Shown here piece by piece: positions 28,001 to 40,200 of a DNA stretch of 64,000 bases; the stretch's first letter is position 1; every line of letters begins with the position of its first letter. Where the stretch lies: NCBI RefSeq assembly GCF_001522545.3, contig NC_031773.1:17494302-17558301 (forward strand), given 5' to 3'. The notes under the pieces are model-generated. The model searched no databases, was not told where the DNA came from, and was given only the letters and a program-made list of their open reading frames with translations. Source of the DNA: Parus major. Lineage: Eukaryota; Chordata; Aves; Passeriformes; Paridae. The position numbers were made by a program, and so were the translations under genes.

Positions 28001-28633
28001 GCTTTGTGAAATTTGTCACAATTGACAGCCTTCTGTTAAGGTCTCTGACAGAATGTAAATGGGGGTCTGTATTATTTGAATAATGTAAAAAAAAGGAATA
28101 TGTCAAGTCTATTGAATTTATTTTGACTTTATCACTCTAGGGCCTTCAGTTATACTAAAGCAGCCAAGTGTTTGCTGCAAACATTTTGCCAGAGACAATA
28201 TTTTTCCTTTATTTAGCAAAATCAATTAATAATCTTTAAAAATCTGAAATAATTTTAACTTTCTTCTAATCTGTTTGTTTTTAAAACCCCAAAACAGAGG
28301 TAAAAGATACACTTAAACTGTATTCAGAACATAGCAAAGAAAGATTAGCCAAAAGAATTCTCTTTACCCAAAAACAGAGAAACAATTTCCCTTTATTTAT
28401 TTATCTGTTTATTCATGTTCTCCAAAAAACATGCCAGAGAATTAATAATGTATTTTGTAAATAAGTTATGATCTAAGACATCAGTCTGAGAAACCACATA
28501 TGCACATGCCTGATCAGGGAAGTACTTAGCCATATGCCCAGCATCAGTAGGACTCAAGCATATTCAATGGGATCCTTTCCAAAATTAGGGCCTGAGGCAG
28601 TGAGATATTAAAGGAGAACATTATCACAAAAAG
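22016..28633. other. Noncoding tract, no gene seen
   Basis: AT-rich DNA. It holds a T(18)-like tract near 24649-24666 (the source of a phenylalanine-rich chance frame), a 2 x 16 bp tandem repeat at 23995-24026, and a candidate conserved block at about 25340-25860. There is no CR1 or LTR signature and no convincing exon. Confidence 0.55.
23995..24026. repeat. Tandem duplication, 2 x 16 bp
   Basis: TAATGAGTTACTAATC (23995-24010) is followed by TAATGAGTCATTAATC (24011-24026), with 14 of 16 positions identical. Confidence 0.8.
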
Positions 28634-28720
28634 TCATGGAATCATAGAATTATTTAGGTTGTAAAAGACCTCTAAGATCATTGAGTCTGATCATTAACCC
28701 TCTGCCAAATCCACCAGTTC
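28634..28720 (-). mobile_element. CR1 LINE 3' end fragment
   Basis: On the plus strand this reads as the reverse complement of the conserved CR1 3' terminus: an ATCATAGAAT-type start, then a GGTTGTAAAAGACCTCTAAG core and a GAGTCTGATCATTAACC segment. I recognise this as the CR1 tail pattern of bird genomes. Only about 90 bp remain, so it is a strongly 5'-truncated or eroded copy without coding capacity. CR1 is a non-LTR retrotransposon that typically inserts as short 3' pieces. The right boundary is approximate. Confidence 0.85.
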
Positions 28721-31700
28721 CAGATCCAAGTTGCACTGGACTAACTTTTCTTGCAAGGTTGGACTGACTAATAAATGTACAGAGGTAAAAAATAGACTAT
28801 TTTTTAAAGGAAATATTTTGAGGATTTTGTTTGCAGCACAGGCCCCAGGAAGCCATGGTTGCATGACCAGGTTGTTGATATGCCATGGGAAAAAGGTGAG
28901 TGGTGTGGGAAGACTGAAAGCTAGTTCTGGTGCTGAAAGATGAAGATGAAACCACCACCCCCACTGCCATCACTTGGCTGGAGCCTTACACATTCTCCCC
29001 AAGATGTGGATGTAGTGAGTGACCTTTCAGAACTTCCACGTTCAGATACTCTTTGCCTTGATTTGTGTTAATTTTGCATGCTCATTCATTCTTTGGTTTT
29101 CTGGATTTTTTTTGGTTCTTAGGTTTGATTCTCATTCCTGCACTTACATTCTCCATTTATGTTGATTTAAGGAGTATTACATGCTCATGATACTGTTTTT
29201 AGAAGCATCAAGCTTTGTTTTTATTAGACAAATGTTTGGTCGCTCATAATTAAACTTTCAACTTATCAGTCATAAAATTTTGCTTCAAACCTACTCCTTT
29301 CTTTAGTGCAATGGCATTTATATGGATCCATCTTTCCTTCCATTTTTTTGTCACCAAGTGTTTTCCTGTGAGAGCTACTTGTTACAATGGTTGACTCTGA
29401 AACCCTTTTTTGAAGCTACTAAAGATACTGGCTCCATTACTGATTTGTATTAAAAATAAGCCCAGAAAGAAATAAAATCAAGTGTGGAAAGAAAATTCCA
29501 AGATTTTTGAATTTTGAAGTCAAGCTCAGCATCGTCCTTACAGCAGAATGTGTCACGTGGGGAAATAGCATTTAGGATTCTTGGCTCAATTCTTCCCTTC
29601 TTCTCTCAGCATATGCCAAAAACTGAAGAAGCACATTAGCAGCCAGACACTCCCTGTCCTCAGGGGTCTCGCTCCTCAAGTATACTTAGTACACTTAGGC
29701 ACCAAATGCAGACCATTTTTTTGGTCCTCAGAGGAAAATGCTGTGATTTAGGTATTTGACAATGTGGTGCTGACAAGTTTGAAAGTGAAAGAGGAAAGCT
29801 GGCGATCTTGATGCTTGATTCTTTTTGAAATCTATCTGTGAACTCCTGTGAACAAGACAAACCTTCCAATTTCTTGAAATTCCCTAATATATTTCCAGTG
29901 TGAGATGTTCCTTTGTGAAAGTTTTTTTTAAAAAGCTACTAAGTCTGTCATTTGACCCACATTTGTTTCAACTGTAATGCAGCACAAACAACCTGTACTA
30001 CTACTTCATACCTCAGGTTACTCATTCCCACTCTTCCATCATGCCCTCATGTTGTCAGTACAACCATTTGCAGGGCTTTGAAGAGAACTTGATTAGATAA
30101 GTGATCTGGGTTAATCATAAATCTTTCACATTCACTCATTTACAGAGTTATTTTTCAGCCATATCAGCTCCTGATCCAGATGACCACATGAGCCCTAGTC
30201 TGACGTAGATGTGAGGTGGGGGAAGAAAGACATCAGGTGCCTGTCAATGCAGTTGGCACTGTGAATGGCTTAAACAAATTGTGAAAATACATCAAGCCGT
30301 CTGCTCTTCTTCTCCATGGCTGTCAAACATGGACCTTTTCTGCCCTCCAAAAGAGTTGTCTTTAATTTGGTCTGCTCTTCATTCTGTCTCATGATGTTGC
30401 AGCTGGAGAGGCTGAGATGGACAGCATGTGGGACTGTGTTTGAATGATCAGGCAGGATCCTCTATGTTGGGCAGGCCCCAGGGCCTGAGCTGGGTGAGCT
30501 CCTACAAGTGAAGGATATACATAAAGATCTTACACCTATGGCACAATGTGGGGTCTGGTGGTGAGATTAGGATGGAAAAGCAGAGTCAGGGATGTGAAAA
30601 AAATAAACGTCAGTTTATTTGATTTTTGAGCTGACCATTCTTTATACAAGAGCATGAAACCAGGTTAAGGCATATAATTCTAGCTGGATTATCTACATTG
30701 AAGCTCACTGAAGTTTAGCTCCCCCATTCAAATTTCACATGTTTTGGTTAATTTATCTCACTTGTCTTGAGAGAGCATTAAAACAAATCCCAGGAGGTTC
30801 CAGGAGGAACTCTTTGCTTTGGTCTTTTGCACACCATGTGATTTCAGTGCCAGATTTGTATTACCAGTCTTAGTTTATGCACTGGTCTTCTCCCTTTTGG
30901 CAGGCCAGTGCCCCATTGCTGTGAACCAGCTGCCCAGACAAATGCACTGAGAAGCAGGAGAGACACCGCGGTGGTGAGGCAGCCCTGGGCCGTGTGCTGG
31001 TTGCTGGGGCAGACTCAGAGCAGAGCCTCTGGAAGCCGTGATGTCCTGCTGCAGCCCCAAGACATGGAGGTGACACTCTCTTCTCCAGGAGGTCCCCAAG
31101 GGGTCTCCATGGTGACGCCCTTAACTCAAATGTACCCTTCTCTGGCCCCCCATCTCTGGTTTCACAGTGCAAGGCAAAACCACAATAACAAGAATTTTAG
31201 TCCTGGATGGAAGCTGGTAGGTGAGGAACTCACACAACAGTTACCCAGGAAAATATATTACATATTTTTGAGGAAAATTGAGCCGTGAGCTCTCAAATTT
31301 CTATTGGAAATTCTTGTTAGATATGAAAACCATGGTTTGAATTTACACTAGTTTCATCAAGGATATTCACTCATCATCCACTGACATTTTTTCTCCCAGG
31401 ATAACATTTACCACACAAGATTTCTTGGGCTTGCTCAACACTTTAAGAAAAATTTTCATTATTTTCAGTTTAATTCAGTTATGTCTAGTTTAATTAATTT
31501 AATAAATAATTAATTTCAAGATTTTTGAGCCTTTTTTAAATCATCAGCCCATAAATTTACTTACTACATGGGATTTTCAAAACTTCAAAACTCTTAGGGT
31601 TCTAATTAAATCACAAAGCCTGTTTGGACATGATCATCACAAGTGTTAAATTAACTTCTTGAGAGCCATTAATGAGACATGATAATGTCAGGTGTTTTTC

Positions 31701-34470
31701 AAGTGACAGAAGAAATTCAGCTGCTGTGAGCTTGAGCTTAAAAAAACTAAACTGAAATAATTGCAGTTAAAGGTTCATTTCTTTAACCTTTTGTTCGATA
31801 AAAACTCAGAACCAGTTAACAGCTGAGAACATATTTAATCTTGATTGCTTCATTCTAGCATTACTTAATTTAATTCTTTTATCTTTATCCTTAGCTTTGA
31901 AATCTTACCAGCTCTTTCCAAGCCACTGTGATTGATAGTCATATTACTCTCATGTGAATTGGTAGTGAAGGTGATGTTTCTCTGCTTTGAAAGCAATGCC
32001 ACAATGAAATTGAAAACCATACTTTTAAAAAGAGAAAGAGTACTTATGATTTGGGCAAAATTATCAACCTTGGTGCCAATACAAAAATTGAAGTATAAGA
32101 CTAGCCTCATTTACTCATATCCTACATTTAATTTGCATTTTATATCACCCCTTAAGTGCCAATTTTAATGCTAAATGGGCTGTTACTTTGGAAATAGATT
32201 ATCTGGTTTGATGGAGTGCCAGAAGGTTTGACATCTAGTTCAGCACAAGAATAGCTGAAGAAAGCCATCTTACATGCAACAATTTTCAAGGACAATGGGA
32301 AATATTGCTCTATTCAGGAAACTCTGTATGCTAGACACATGTTATTTGCAGTTTATATGGACTGAAAGTGGTAAAGCACTCCACAAGCATTTACCCAGTG
32401 TTTCCATTACTCAGACAGCCTCTATATCAGCTTGTCCTAGCATGTGGATCTTTTAAGTTCTTCCAGCTCAACTGATTCAGAGATCTAGTTTCACTGTGAT
32501 ACATTCACAGCAAGAATAGCAAAGAAACTGGTAGTCCACACCAAAGTTCAGGTTACTAATTTTCTGTCAAGGCTGGCAATAGGACAGCACTGCTGTCTCA
32601 GCTGAAGTCAGAGAGCAGTCTGGGTGGCTTCTGTGGAAGTACCTGCAATCAGTTCACTTGGAGCTCCAAGTCCACCTACTGCCTGCCTGGGCACATCCCA
32701 GTATGTGCATTTGGGCACCTGCCTTCTGGCTAAGCAGTTCAGAGATGTCTAGGGAAGTCTCCTAACTTTCCTAGGTGAGCCATCAGGCATGTTCAGAATG
32801 TGTCTGACACACTGGACCAGGAAGATATAAAAGCTATTATTTTTGTTCAGAAACAATTATTCACCATCCCTGTGGGAGCCAACCAGTTTGATCACCATCC
32901 CCATCATCCCAGATACTCTGCATCTTGAAAAGAGTGAGTCTATAGCTCCGAGCAGCAAGTCACTGTGGTGGACACCAGCCATGAGGTGGCTTTCCACCAC
33001 AGCTCGACTACTTCACAAAGGAAAGGGAAGGATTTGTGCTACCACAGGGAAAACAAAGGAGGGAAATACACCTCTATCTGCCAACACAAAGGGTGATTAC
33101 CCATAAAGTCGTAAGCTCTCCTTTGCTTCCACAAATGCTTGTAGATTTATTCAGTGATTAACTTTTTAATGTGACATTCCTAGATTAAAGACTACAAAGG
33201 AAGTAATACTTCTTTACATAATTTGTATTTCATTAGCATCTAGAGTCCCTAACAAGGTTGATCTCTAATATTCTAGCCAAGATATTAATTTGTTGAGGGA
33301 CAGCCCCTAACAGTTTACAATTTAATAAAGTCAGGGAAGGATGGAGGTCTTATGATGTATATGTGTTTAGACCATTATGGGCCCTTTTCCATTTGTGTGA
33401 ATTTCGATTAAATTTGTATAGTTTTGGCTTTCCTATTTTTGTGGTGAACTGAAAGGCTCTGTACACACCAAAACATCCAAAATGTTTCTAATATGTGCCA
33501 TCATGCAGGTATTATTTCTGAAGGGCATTAGAATGACATTCATGACATACTGAAGCTATTCTTTGTATCAATATAAACAGACTCTAAATGAGGTGCATAA
33601 ACTGAGCCATTCTGCATTTGAAAGATTTACAGGGCGCTAAGCATGCAAAGTGTCCTAGATCTGCAAAGAGCAGTAAAATATATCCCTTCAAACTGAAAGC
33701 ACTAACACTTCTGGGAGCTTAAGTTTGATTAATTATATCAATGGATGTAAACATTTGGTTTTCAGATTTTGACCTTAAACAATGCATGAGCCACTGAAGA
33801 ACCAGCACTCATCACATGTAATTTACAGCCCTGTCTTTTTCTGCTCTGTCTTTTCAATAATGCTCAAAGCTTTGTAAGATTTAGACCTACCCACCTTTTT
33901 TCTCTCTTTTTTTTTTTTAATAAGGCTTTGTAACAAGAAGAGTTAACAACTTCTTAACCTTGGGAGAAGGGGTCACAATAGGCAAAGTGTGAACTGAGGC
34001 TTGTTCTGCTTTTAGAGGCACAGGGACAGGTTTTCGCATTAATAGACATTCTACCTACACTGTGCAAGCTATGCTGGTTTGAATTCAGTCAAACTACATG
34101 AAGCCAAATAAGTGTGCTGCATGTACTGCCCTTGAGATTCACTTGGAATAAAAAAATCTGTATCGACCTGTGCACCTGTCTTCCTCATTCGCTTCCTTTA
34201 TTCTTTGTGCATACCTCAAACCCTATGGAAAAATCTTTTGAAAAGTGGGCAATCTGTCCCTTTGGTTGTATGTACCTCTCTGGACCCAGGTTCAAGGATC
34301 TTTAGAAGAAGGTGAAATTTTACTATCAGTGATGCAAAGACTCCTCATATTATTACGTTGTCTGAAATACTCCCTCTATATATAATTTTTTTTTAAGAAA
34401 AGACTAAAGAAACTCACTAGTTCAACTAAAGATCTTTGTGGGTGAACTGGAGGGAAAGTGTCATGTCTCC
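28721..34470. other. Noncoding tract, no gene seen
   Basis: Mostly AT-rich DNA. A GC-rich patch at about 30930-31180 carries long overlapping frames on both strands (126 codons plus, 100 and 74 minus), with no recognisable protein family. An AT-rich stretch of TTAAT repeats lies near 31480-31520. A T-rich run lies at about 33901-33918. Confidence 0.5.
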
Positions 34471-34620
34471 TCTGTGATGCCCAGAACCCCACAGAGGATA
34501 CAAAGTGAGGCTGCACCAACACTGAATACAGAAGCATAACTACTGCTTTTCACCAGCAGTTTATGCTGTACTTGATGCACCCCAGGATGGGGTTTGTTTT
34601 CTTGGCTGCCAAAGCAAATG
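34471..34620 (-). mobile_element. CR1 LINE internal fragment
   Basis: The plus strand matches, in reverse complement, the internal part of the CR1 3' region that lies upstream of the tail. Markers in order are CCCAGAACCCCACAGAGGAT, GTGAGGCTGCACCAACACTG, CCCCAGGATGGGGTTTG and TTCTTGGCTGCC. The terminal tail part is missing, so this is an internal remnant or the tail has been lost. No open frame survives. Boundaries are approximate. Confidence 0.85.
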
Positions 34621-36644
34621 TTGCATATTTGCATATGTTTTATTGCATTGTATTTGTATTAAAGCCTTATAGTTCTTCAAGGACCCAAGAAAACTACTAT
34701 ACAGAAGACCGCTAAGTAAAAACTAGATTGTCCCTGAATCATGCTGAAAAAAGGAATATGTGGTAACAGATATCAACACAAGATTTTGCAGATATTAACT
34801 GGATGTCACAGTAGGCAATGCCAAGTTTCTTGCTATTTTTCAGAAGTTTTATATATTATTAATTCAAATTTTTTGCCTGACACTGGATGTAGCAGAGCCC
34901 AGGATAGGTTAAGATTTTTAGAAATTAAAATATGAAGATGGGGAAGATAGATTTGTGGAGTATTTTCTAGGAGTGATATGTAGAGAAGGATCCTCATGGG
35001 AGAGGACAAGGATGCTGGGCCATATCCCTGCCTTTCAGCCCCTGCCCTCCCTCCTTCTGCCTGTGCAGGGGGCTGCCAGGAGCAGGGCTACTGCTCCTGC
35101 TTTGCTCATACCTCTGCACCTCCAGGCACTTCTCCATCCACCTCTACCCAGCCTATAGAAATGGTTTTCAAACTATAGGTAAGCAGAAATGTGCCACAGT
35201 TGTGAGGGAAAAGGCCATGAGAAGGAAAAAATAATTTAGGATGAGGAGATGAGAACTTCTCCCTTCTTTATAGTTTGCAGACTGCTTTAATTCTTGTCTG
35301 TGAGTAGCTCCCACAGAGCAACTAAAATTACAGTGAACTATGACATAATTGAGGAAAAAAACAGGATTTTGTTTGATGATGACCATATACTCCTGTCTGC
35401 CAATAAAATTACACACTCACATGTATTTCTGCTTTCACTGTAACCACTCATCCCACTTTTATGCTGTTTTGTTTTTAAAAGTTTAAAGAGTCTGAAATAG
35501 GACATTATCTAGTCAGATTTTTATATGTACTTCAACACTGAAGGTACAAAAGGACTGTTTTGACAATTTGCTGAAAATGCTGTTACAGTTTCTAGCTGTG
35601 AAGCTGAACTTACATTACCTCAACTGACCGGAGCCGTAGCAGACTCTCAGATGGAATGTATGCATCACTCTTTGCCAACTCAGGGTTATTTAATACGGTA
35701 TGTCTGGAACCAGCCTTTTTGTTGAAATTGTTTTGGCTAAGAAACTATCCAGATGAGTCTATTGCAAAACTATGTGCTTTGACTGGGATTTTCAAAGTTG
35801 GTCTGGAATCGCTCTGCTCAAAACCAGCAGTGTTAGAGATTATTTCTTTTGGAGAATATCTCTGAAACCAAAGGTTTGGTTTGGTTTTGCTCATTTTTAT
35901 TTTGTTTATATATAGGATCTGTGTAACTCATGTATGCATATATCATTGTATATAAAATAACTTTACCTTTTCCACTGTCTGTGCTAAAAATATTCAATAT
36001 AACATCAGCAGAGATAGGCTGATAAAGATAAGGAGGTCTATTAATTTAGTCATGTGAATGGAAGATATAATTTTTCAATATACTGTTTAGCCATGAATCA
36101 TATTACCCAGAAATGGTTAGTTACTGTGTTAATGGGAATAGCTGATGTATTGCAGTAAGTGCTGGCATTTTTCTTCTGTGATGGTTTTCTATTCACACTA
36201 ATGAGCATTTTTCTTTTAAATTGGTTGCACTGTTTAATTCACTGTGATACCTCTTTGACACTCCAGAAAAAAATTTTTCTCTCAATCATACTAGTGCAAA
36301 TCTAGGATCGGCTATCTCTTTTCATCAGTGATAGACCTTGATTTGTTCAGTGTTTTAAACAAGATTTTAGGCATATTTCCATCACACAATGATAGCTGAG
36401 AAGAATCTGAAGGGCTGGGCTAGCTTTTATTTCTTTATGTTGGTGAAAGAAAGAGACTTTAGTCTTATGTAATTAGCTGTACTATTTCATACCTGAGTGT
36501 ATAGTTATGTACATCACAGGCTGTAATAAGTAATGAGTCTGAGCTATCCTCAAAGCCAGCAAAGATCGTGAGTAAAATATTAAACCCAAGTCAATAGTCA
36601 TTGCTGAGAAAGCAGAGCTTGTTAACCTGGGCATGACAGCCCCA
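34621..36644. other. Noncoding tract, no gene seen
   Basis: AT-rich DNA except for a short GC-rich piece at about 35030-35130 that produces overlapping plus-strand frames rich in Pro, Ala and Leu. No recognised element or exon. Confidence 0.55.
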
Positions 36645-36668
36645 CTGCTGCTGCTGCTGCTGCTGCTG
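36645..36668. repeat. (CTG)8 microsatellite
   Basis: Eight uninterrupted CTG units. Read on the minus strand it produces a polyserine stretch in a chance open frame. There is no sign that it lies in a real exon. Confidence 0.95.
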
Positions 36669-37236
36669 TTTGAAAGGTGACTGAAAGGCTGCCTACTCTG
36701 GCAGGAGGGAGTGGATGAATTTGGCAGAGATGAGCTCAGGTACAGCCTCACCTGCCCCACAGCTGGGACACAGTGAGAGATAGCACCTGTGGAAGGGGCA
36801 GAAAAAACGAGTGTGTCAGCTCCTCCCACAGCCACTGGAGTTCACAATCTGCCCTATTAATTTCAGCTGCTTTTCTTGGACGAGATTTGTCTGGATGATT
36901 TTTCAAGTCCTGAGAGGTAGATTGAATTCAATTTTTCATCTTACTCATCATTAAGTGTGTAATGGGCAGTTTCAGGCTTGTAATGAAACTAGGTCAAACA
37001 GTAGCTGGCTTGTATAAGCTCCAAATGTCTGGTTCACTAGAGTCTGGTGTGTTTTAAATGAGAATAGATGGTATTTTGATGTACCTTAAAAGGCATAAAA
37101 GGATAAACGCACATTAGCCATGAATAGATTTTTTCTGATAAAATATGCTGGAAATCAATTACCTCCCAAGTCCAGCATTTCCCTCTTCAGGCCTTTAGGA
37201 TGTGGTCACAAGCGCAGTTTCAATGTCCAAAATTAA

Positions 37237-37274
37237 AGTTATATAGTTTAAATCCAGTTATATAGTTTAAATCC
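37237..37274. repeat. Exact tandem duplication, 2 x 19 bp
   Basis: The unit AGTTATATAGTTTAAATCC occurs twice in succession without mismatch. Confidence 0.9.
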
Positions 37275-40200
37275 TACCAGCTGTCACTGCACTAATTCTA
37301 ATCAACATCACAGAAAAGATACTTTGAAGTCCAGAATTTAAGTCTAGATGAGAATATAATGCAAAGTAGCATAAAATCTTTATATAGCCCCACACACACT
37401 TATGCAGTGTTTCAAGTATTTTTTCCAGCTTGTGATGCAATAGATAACATACTATGCAACTATTTTTAGCAAAGTTAATACAAATAAAGAAACAGCCAAA
37501 CCAAAACATTTCACTATTCTCATTCTTGACATTTTAAACAGGTGTTTTGGGACCACAGGTAAAGAAAAACATACAAATTATGATTGTAAAACTTGTGAAT
37601 GCACATCTTTATACAATGTTCATAACAAAGGAAATAGAAATGAAGAAATTTATGCTAGACACTGAAATACCAGTGCAAAGCACAGTCTTGGGGTTCTCAT
37701 GTCAGCATTCCTGCTGAGCCTGCAGCAAGCCACCTAGCCAGGCTCCATCATTTCTCTTCTCACCTTTTATTTCTTCTGAGCTTATCTGGGGCAAATCTGC
37801 TTTTTTGCCCCCCGTGCTTATAAGATTAGCTGATTTAATCAAGAACTAGAAAATAAATTATGATAATGACACCTGGTTGTAATAGATAACAGGCTATAAT
37901 AGATAACAGCACACTCAGTCAGCAAAGGGTCGAAAACCATGTAGGTATCAAGAGTGGCCATGATATTTACAAGTTCTCAGAGAATACGAATGAAGAAAGT
38001 TTTCAGAAAGTGCTGGTTCCCCATCTTCAGAGGCCTAGAGTCCTGTAATGCAGCCCACTCTTTGAATCAAAATTTATGCTATTAAAAATGAAGACACTCT
38101 ACTTTTCTGGTACTAAATCACCACCCGGATCAGTCTTGCTCCAGTGCCCTAAGTCTCACTTTTCCTTCTGCTCAGCATCACACCTTTGGTATTTCCAGTG
38201 ATAGGGATTAGTCTTCAGCTCTTCCACAGCCTTGCAGTAAGAACACCTTCTTAAAAACGGGATCTGCAGATTCAAAACTACCACAGGCCAAAGAGTCACA
38301 AGTGTGGCTTTCCCATGTTGTAAATGTTAGTCTATTCTGTTAGGCTATTGTGTGCAAGTCAGTGCATGGCCTGAGCGTGTGTAACGGCCCAGGAGTCTCT
38401 AAGAAGTTAGGGTAAGTTTAGCTGCCTCGTGTCTTTTATCAGCTTGCACTGGAGTGTAGAAGCTTTATACCCTCAGCCAATGCTGAGTAAATGATATGCC
38501 AGTCTTTGGGATCTTTGTGCATTTAAATAGAGGAACAAATTAATTTTAAGTACCTTCAAGGCTTTGACAAGACCTGAACATCAGCATTCTGAGAACTGTG
38601 GACATGGTACTGGAGACAGTGTGTGAACAAAACCTCATCAGGGAGGCAAGCAACTGGTCCCTGGGCTTGGCTAGCAGTTGAAATTAATACCTGCACTAGC
38701 CATTCTCATTCTTGCCTATTTTGTAATGAAAAAAAAATCAGTGTATTTTTTTTTCTACCCTGACCCCACTTATTATTTGATCTGAGTGAATATTTCACAC
38801 TATATATATTTCCTGACAAACAGAGCTGATTTTTTAATTCTTGGGCATGAAACCATCTGCCTGTAGCTATGAATAGATTGCAGTTTCCTCATGTTTCTCT
38901 TTCTAAAAAATGCAATGATTTTCACCTCCTCCACTTTCATCTCCCCCCTCCCAGCATAATTATCTATATGGAGTGATCCTGACCTGACCTCTGAACTGTT
39001 CTCTGGACACAGAAGAAGTCATCAGGGTAGTGTCTTTCAGCCACAGGTATAGAGAGCTCATGTATGTTGCTATTTGCTATTGTTTAATCTTATTTTGTTT
39101 GTTCTGATAGATAATATCAAGAAGAACAAGATGTTATGATGAACAATTTCACAGATTTCTAATCTATTCAATATATTAAAACCTGGGGGAAGATACAAAA
39201 ACAGGTGCAGCATAAAATAAAATTGAAAAAGGTTGGTTAATAGAATAAGCATTTTTCTGAGTAATTTCTAGACCTAAATCTGACATGGAAATTTGAAGTC
39301 AAACATGCTTGAAACCTTATAAATATTATTTTGAATTTACATTTTGCTATTCTTCATTGTAGTAACATTCTCTGACAAGCAAGTGCAGCAGTGGCAGGTT
39401 GCAGGTTGAATGAACCATAACAATATGCATATATTAAAAACTCACAAGTATTTTTGGAAGAACTTGTGTTTTATTTGGGATGTACTTTGCTATAGTCATT
39501 CCAGCCTTTTTTTATGCTTGATTAATCATTGCTAATTTGTGAACTGACTAAGAAAAGGGTTACATCTTACTGCAAGCATGTGAGTCATCCTGGTGGATTC
39601 AAGGCATGTCACTCTCTGTCTGCTGTAAAATTATATTTTTCTGTCTTTCTCGAAGCCTGTTGTCTAATTCAGCCCTGCAGCTGGATCAACAAAACAGCAC
39701 TGAGTGAATCATTTGCTGTCATCCCTGTAAGCAAGGTTCTTGTACTAACTCTGAGTCAAGTCTGGAACTAATGCCAAATTTAAAACATGGCCCCATCTAA
39801 GCTGTTTCTTTGCAAGCAAATATAATACCTCTAGTTATCCTAAAGATTTATTTTTATTCTCTGGAAACAAATCTGGGAAAAGAGAAGGGAGAGACTTGCT
39901 ACTGCACTGGAATCACGTGAGCCTCAAACAGAAAGGCTGATACTAACATATATTACAAGCCTTTATATCCTTAAAGTGCTGGACTCCTCTAAGTATATTG
40001 ACTGCCTTTGGCTCACTGATCTCAATGGCAGTTTAAAGCATTTGCTGTAGCAGGAGGTAAGAGCCATTTTACAAGGTGGAATGTACCAATATGTGAAAGA
40101 CTCTGATGTTAACTATAGCATCTTGGGTTTCACATAGAACCTTAATACTTATTTAGTTTACTTTACTTAAGTGTACCAGTCACTGGCTGTCAAGAAATGG

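Noticed and set aside
30908..31288. 126-codon plus-strand frame
   Set aside because: Competing long frames exist on the minus strand over the same GC-rich patch, and no domain is recognisable.
15504..37274. Short duplicated words as a possible CRISPR-like array
   Set aside because: Each is a two-copy tandem duplication with no spacers, and the DNA is clearly from a vertebrate.
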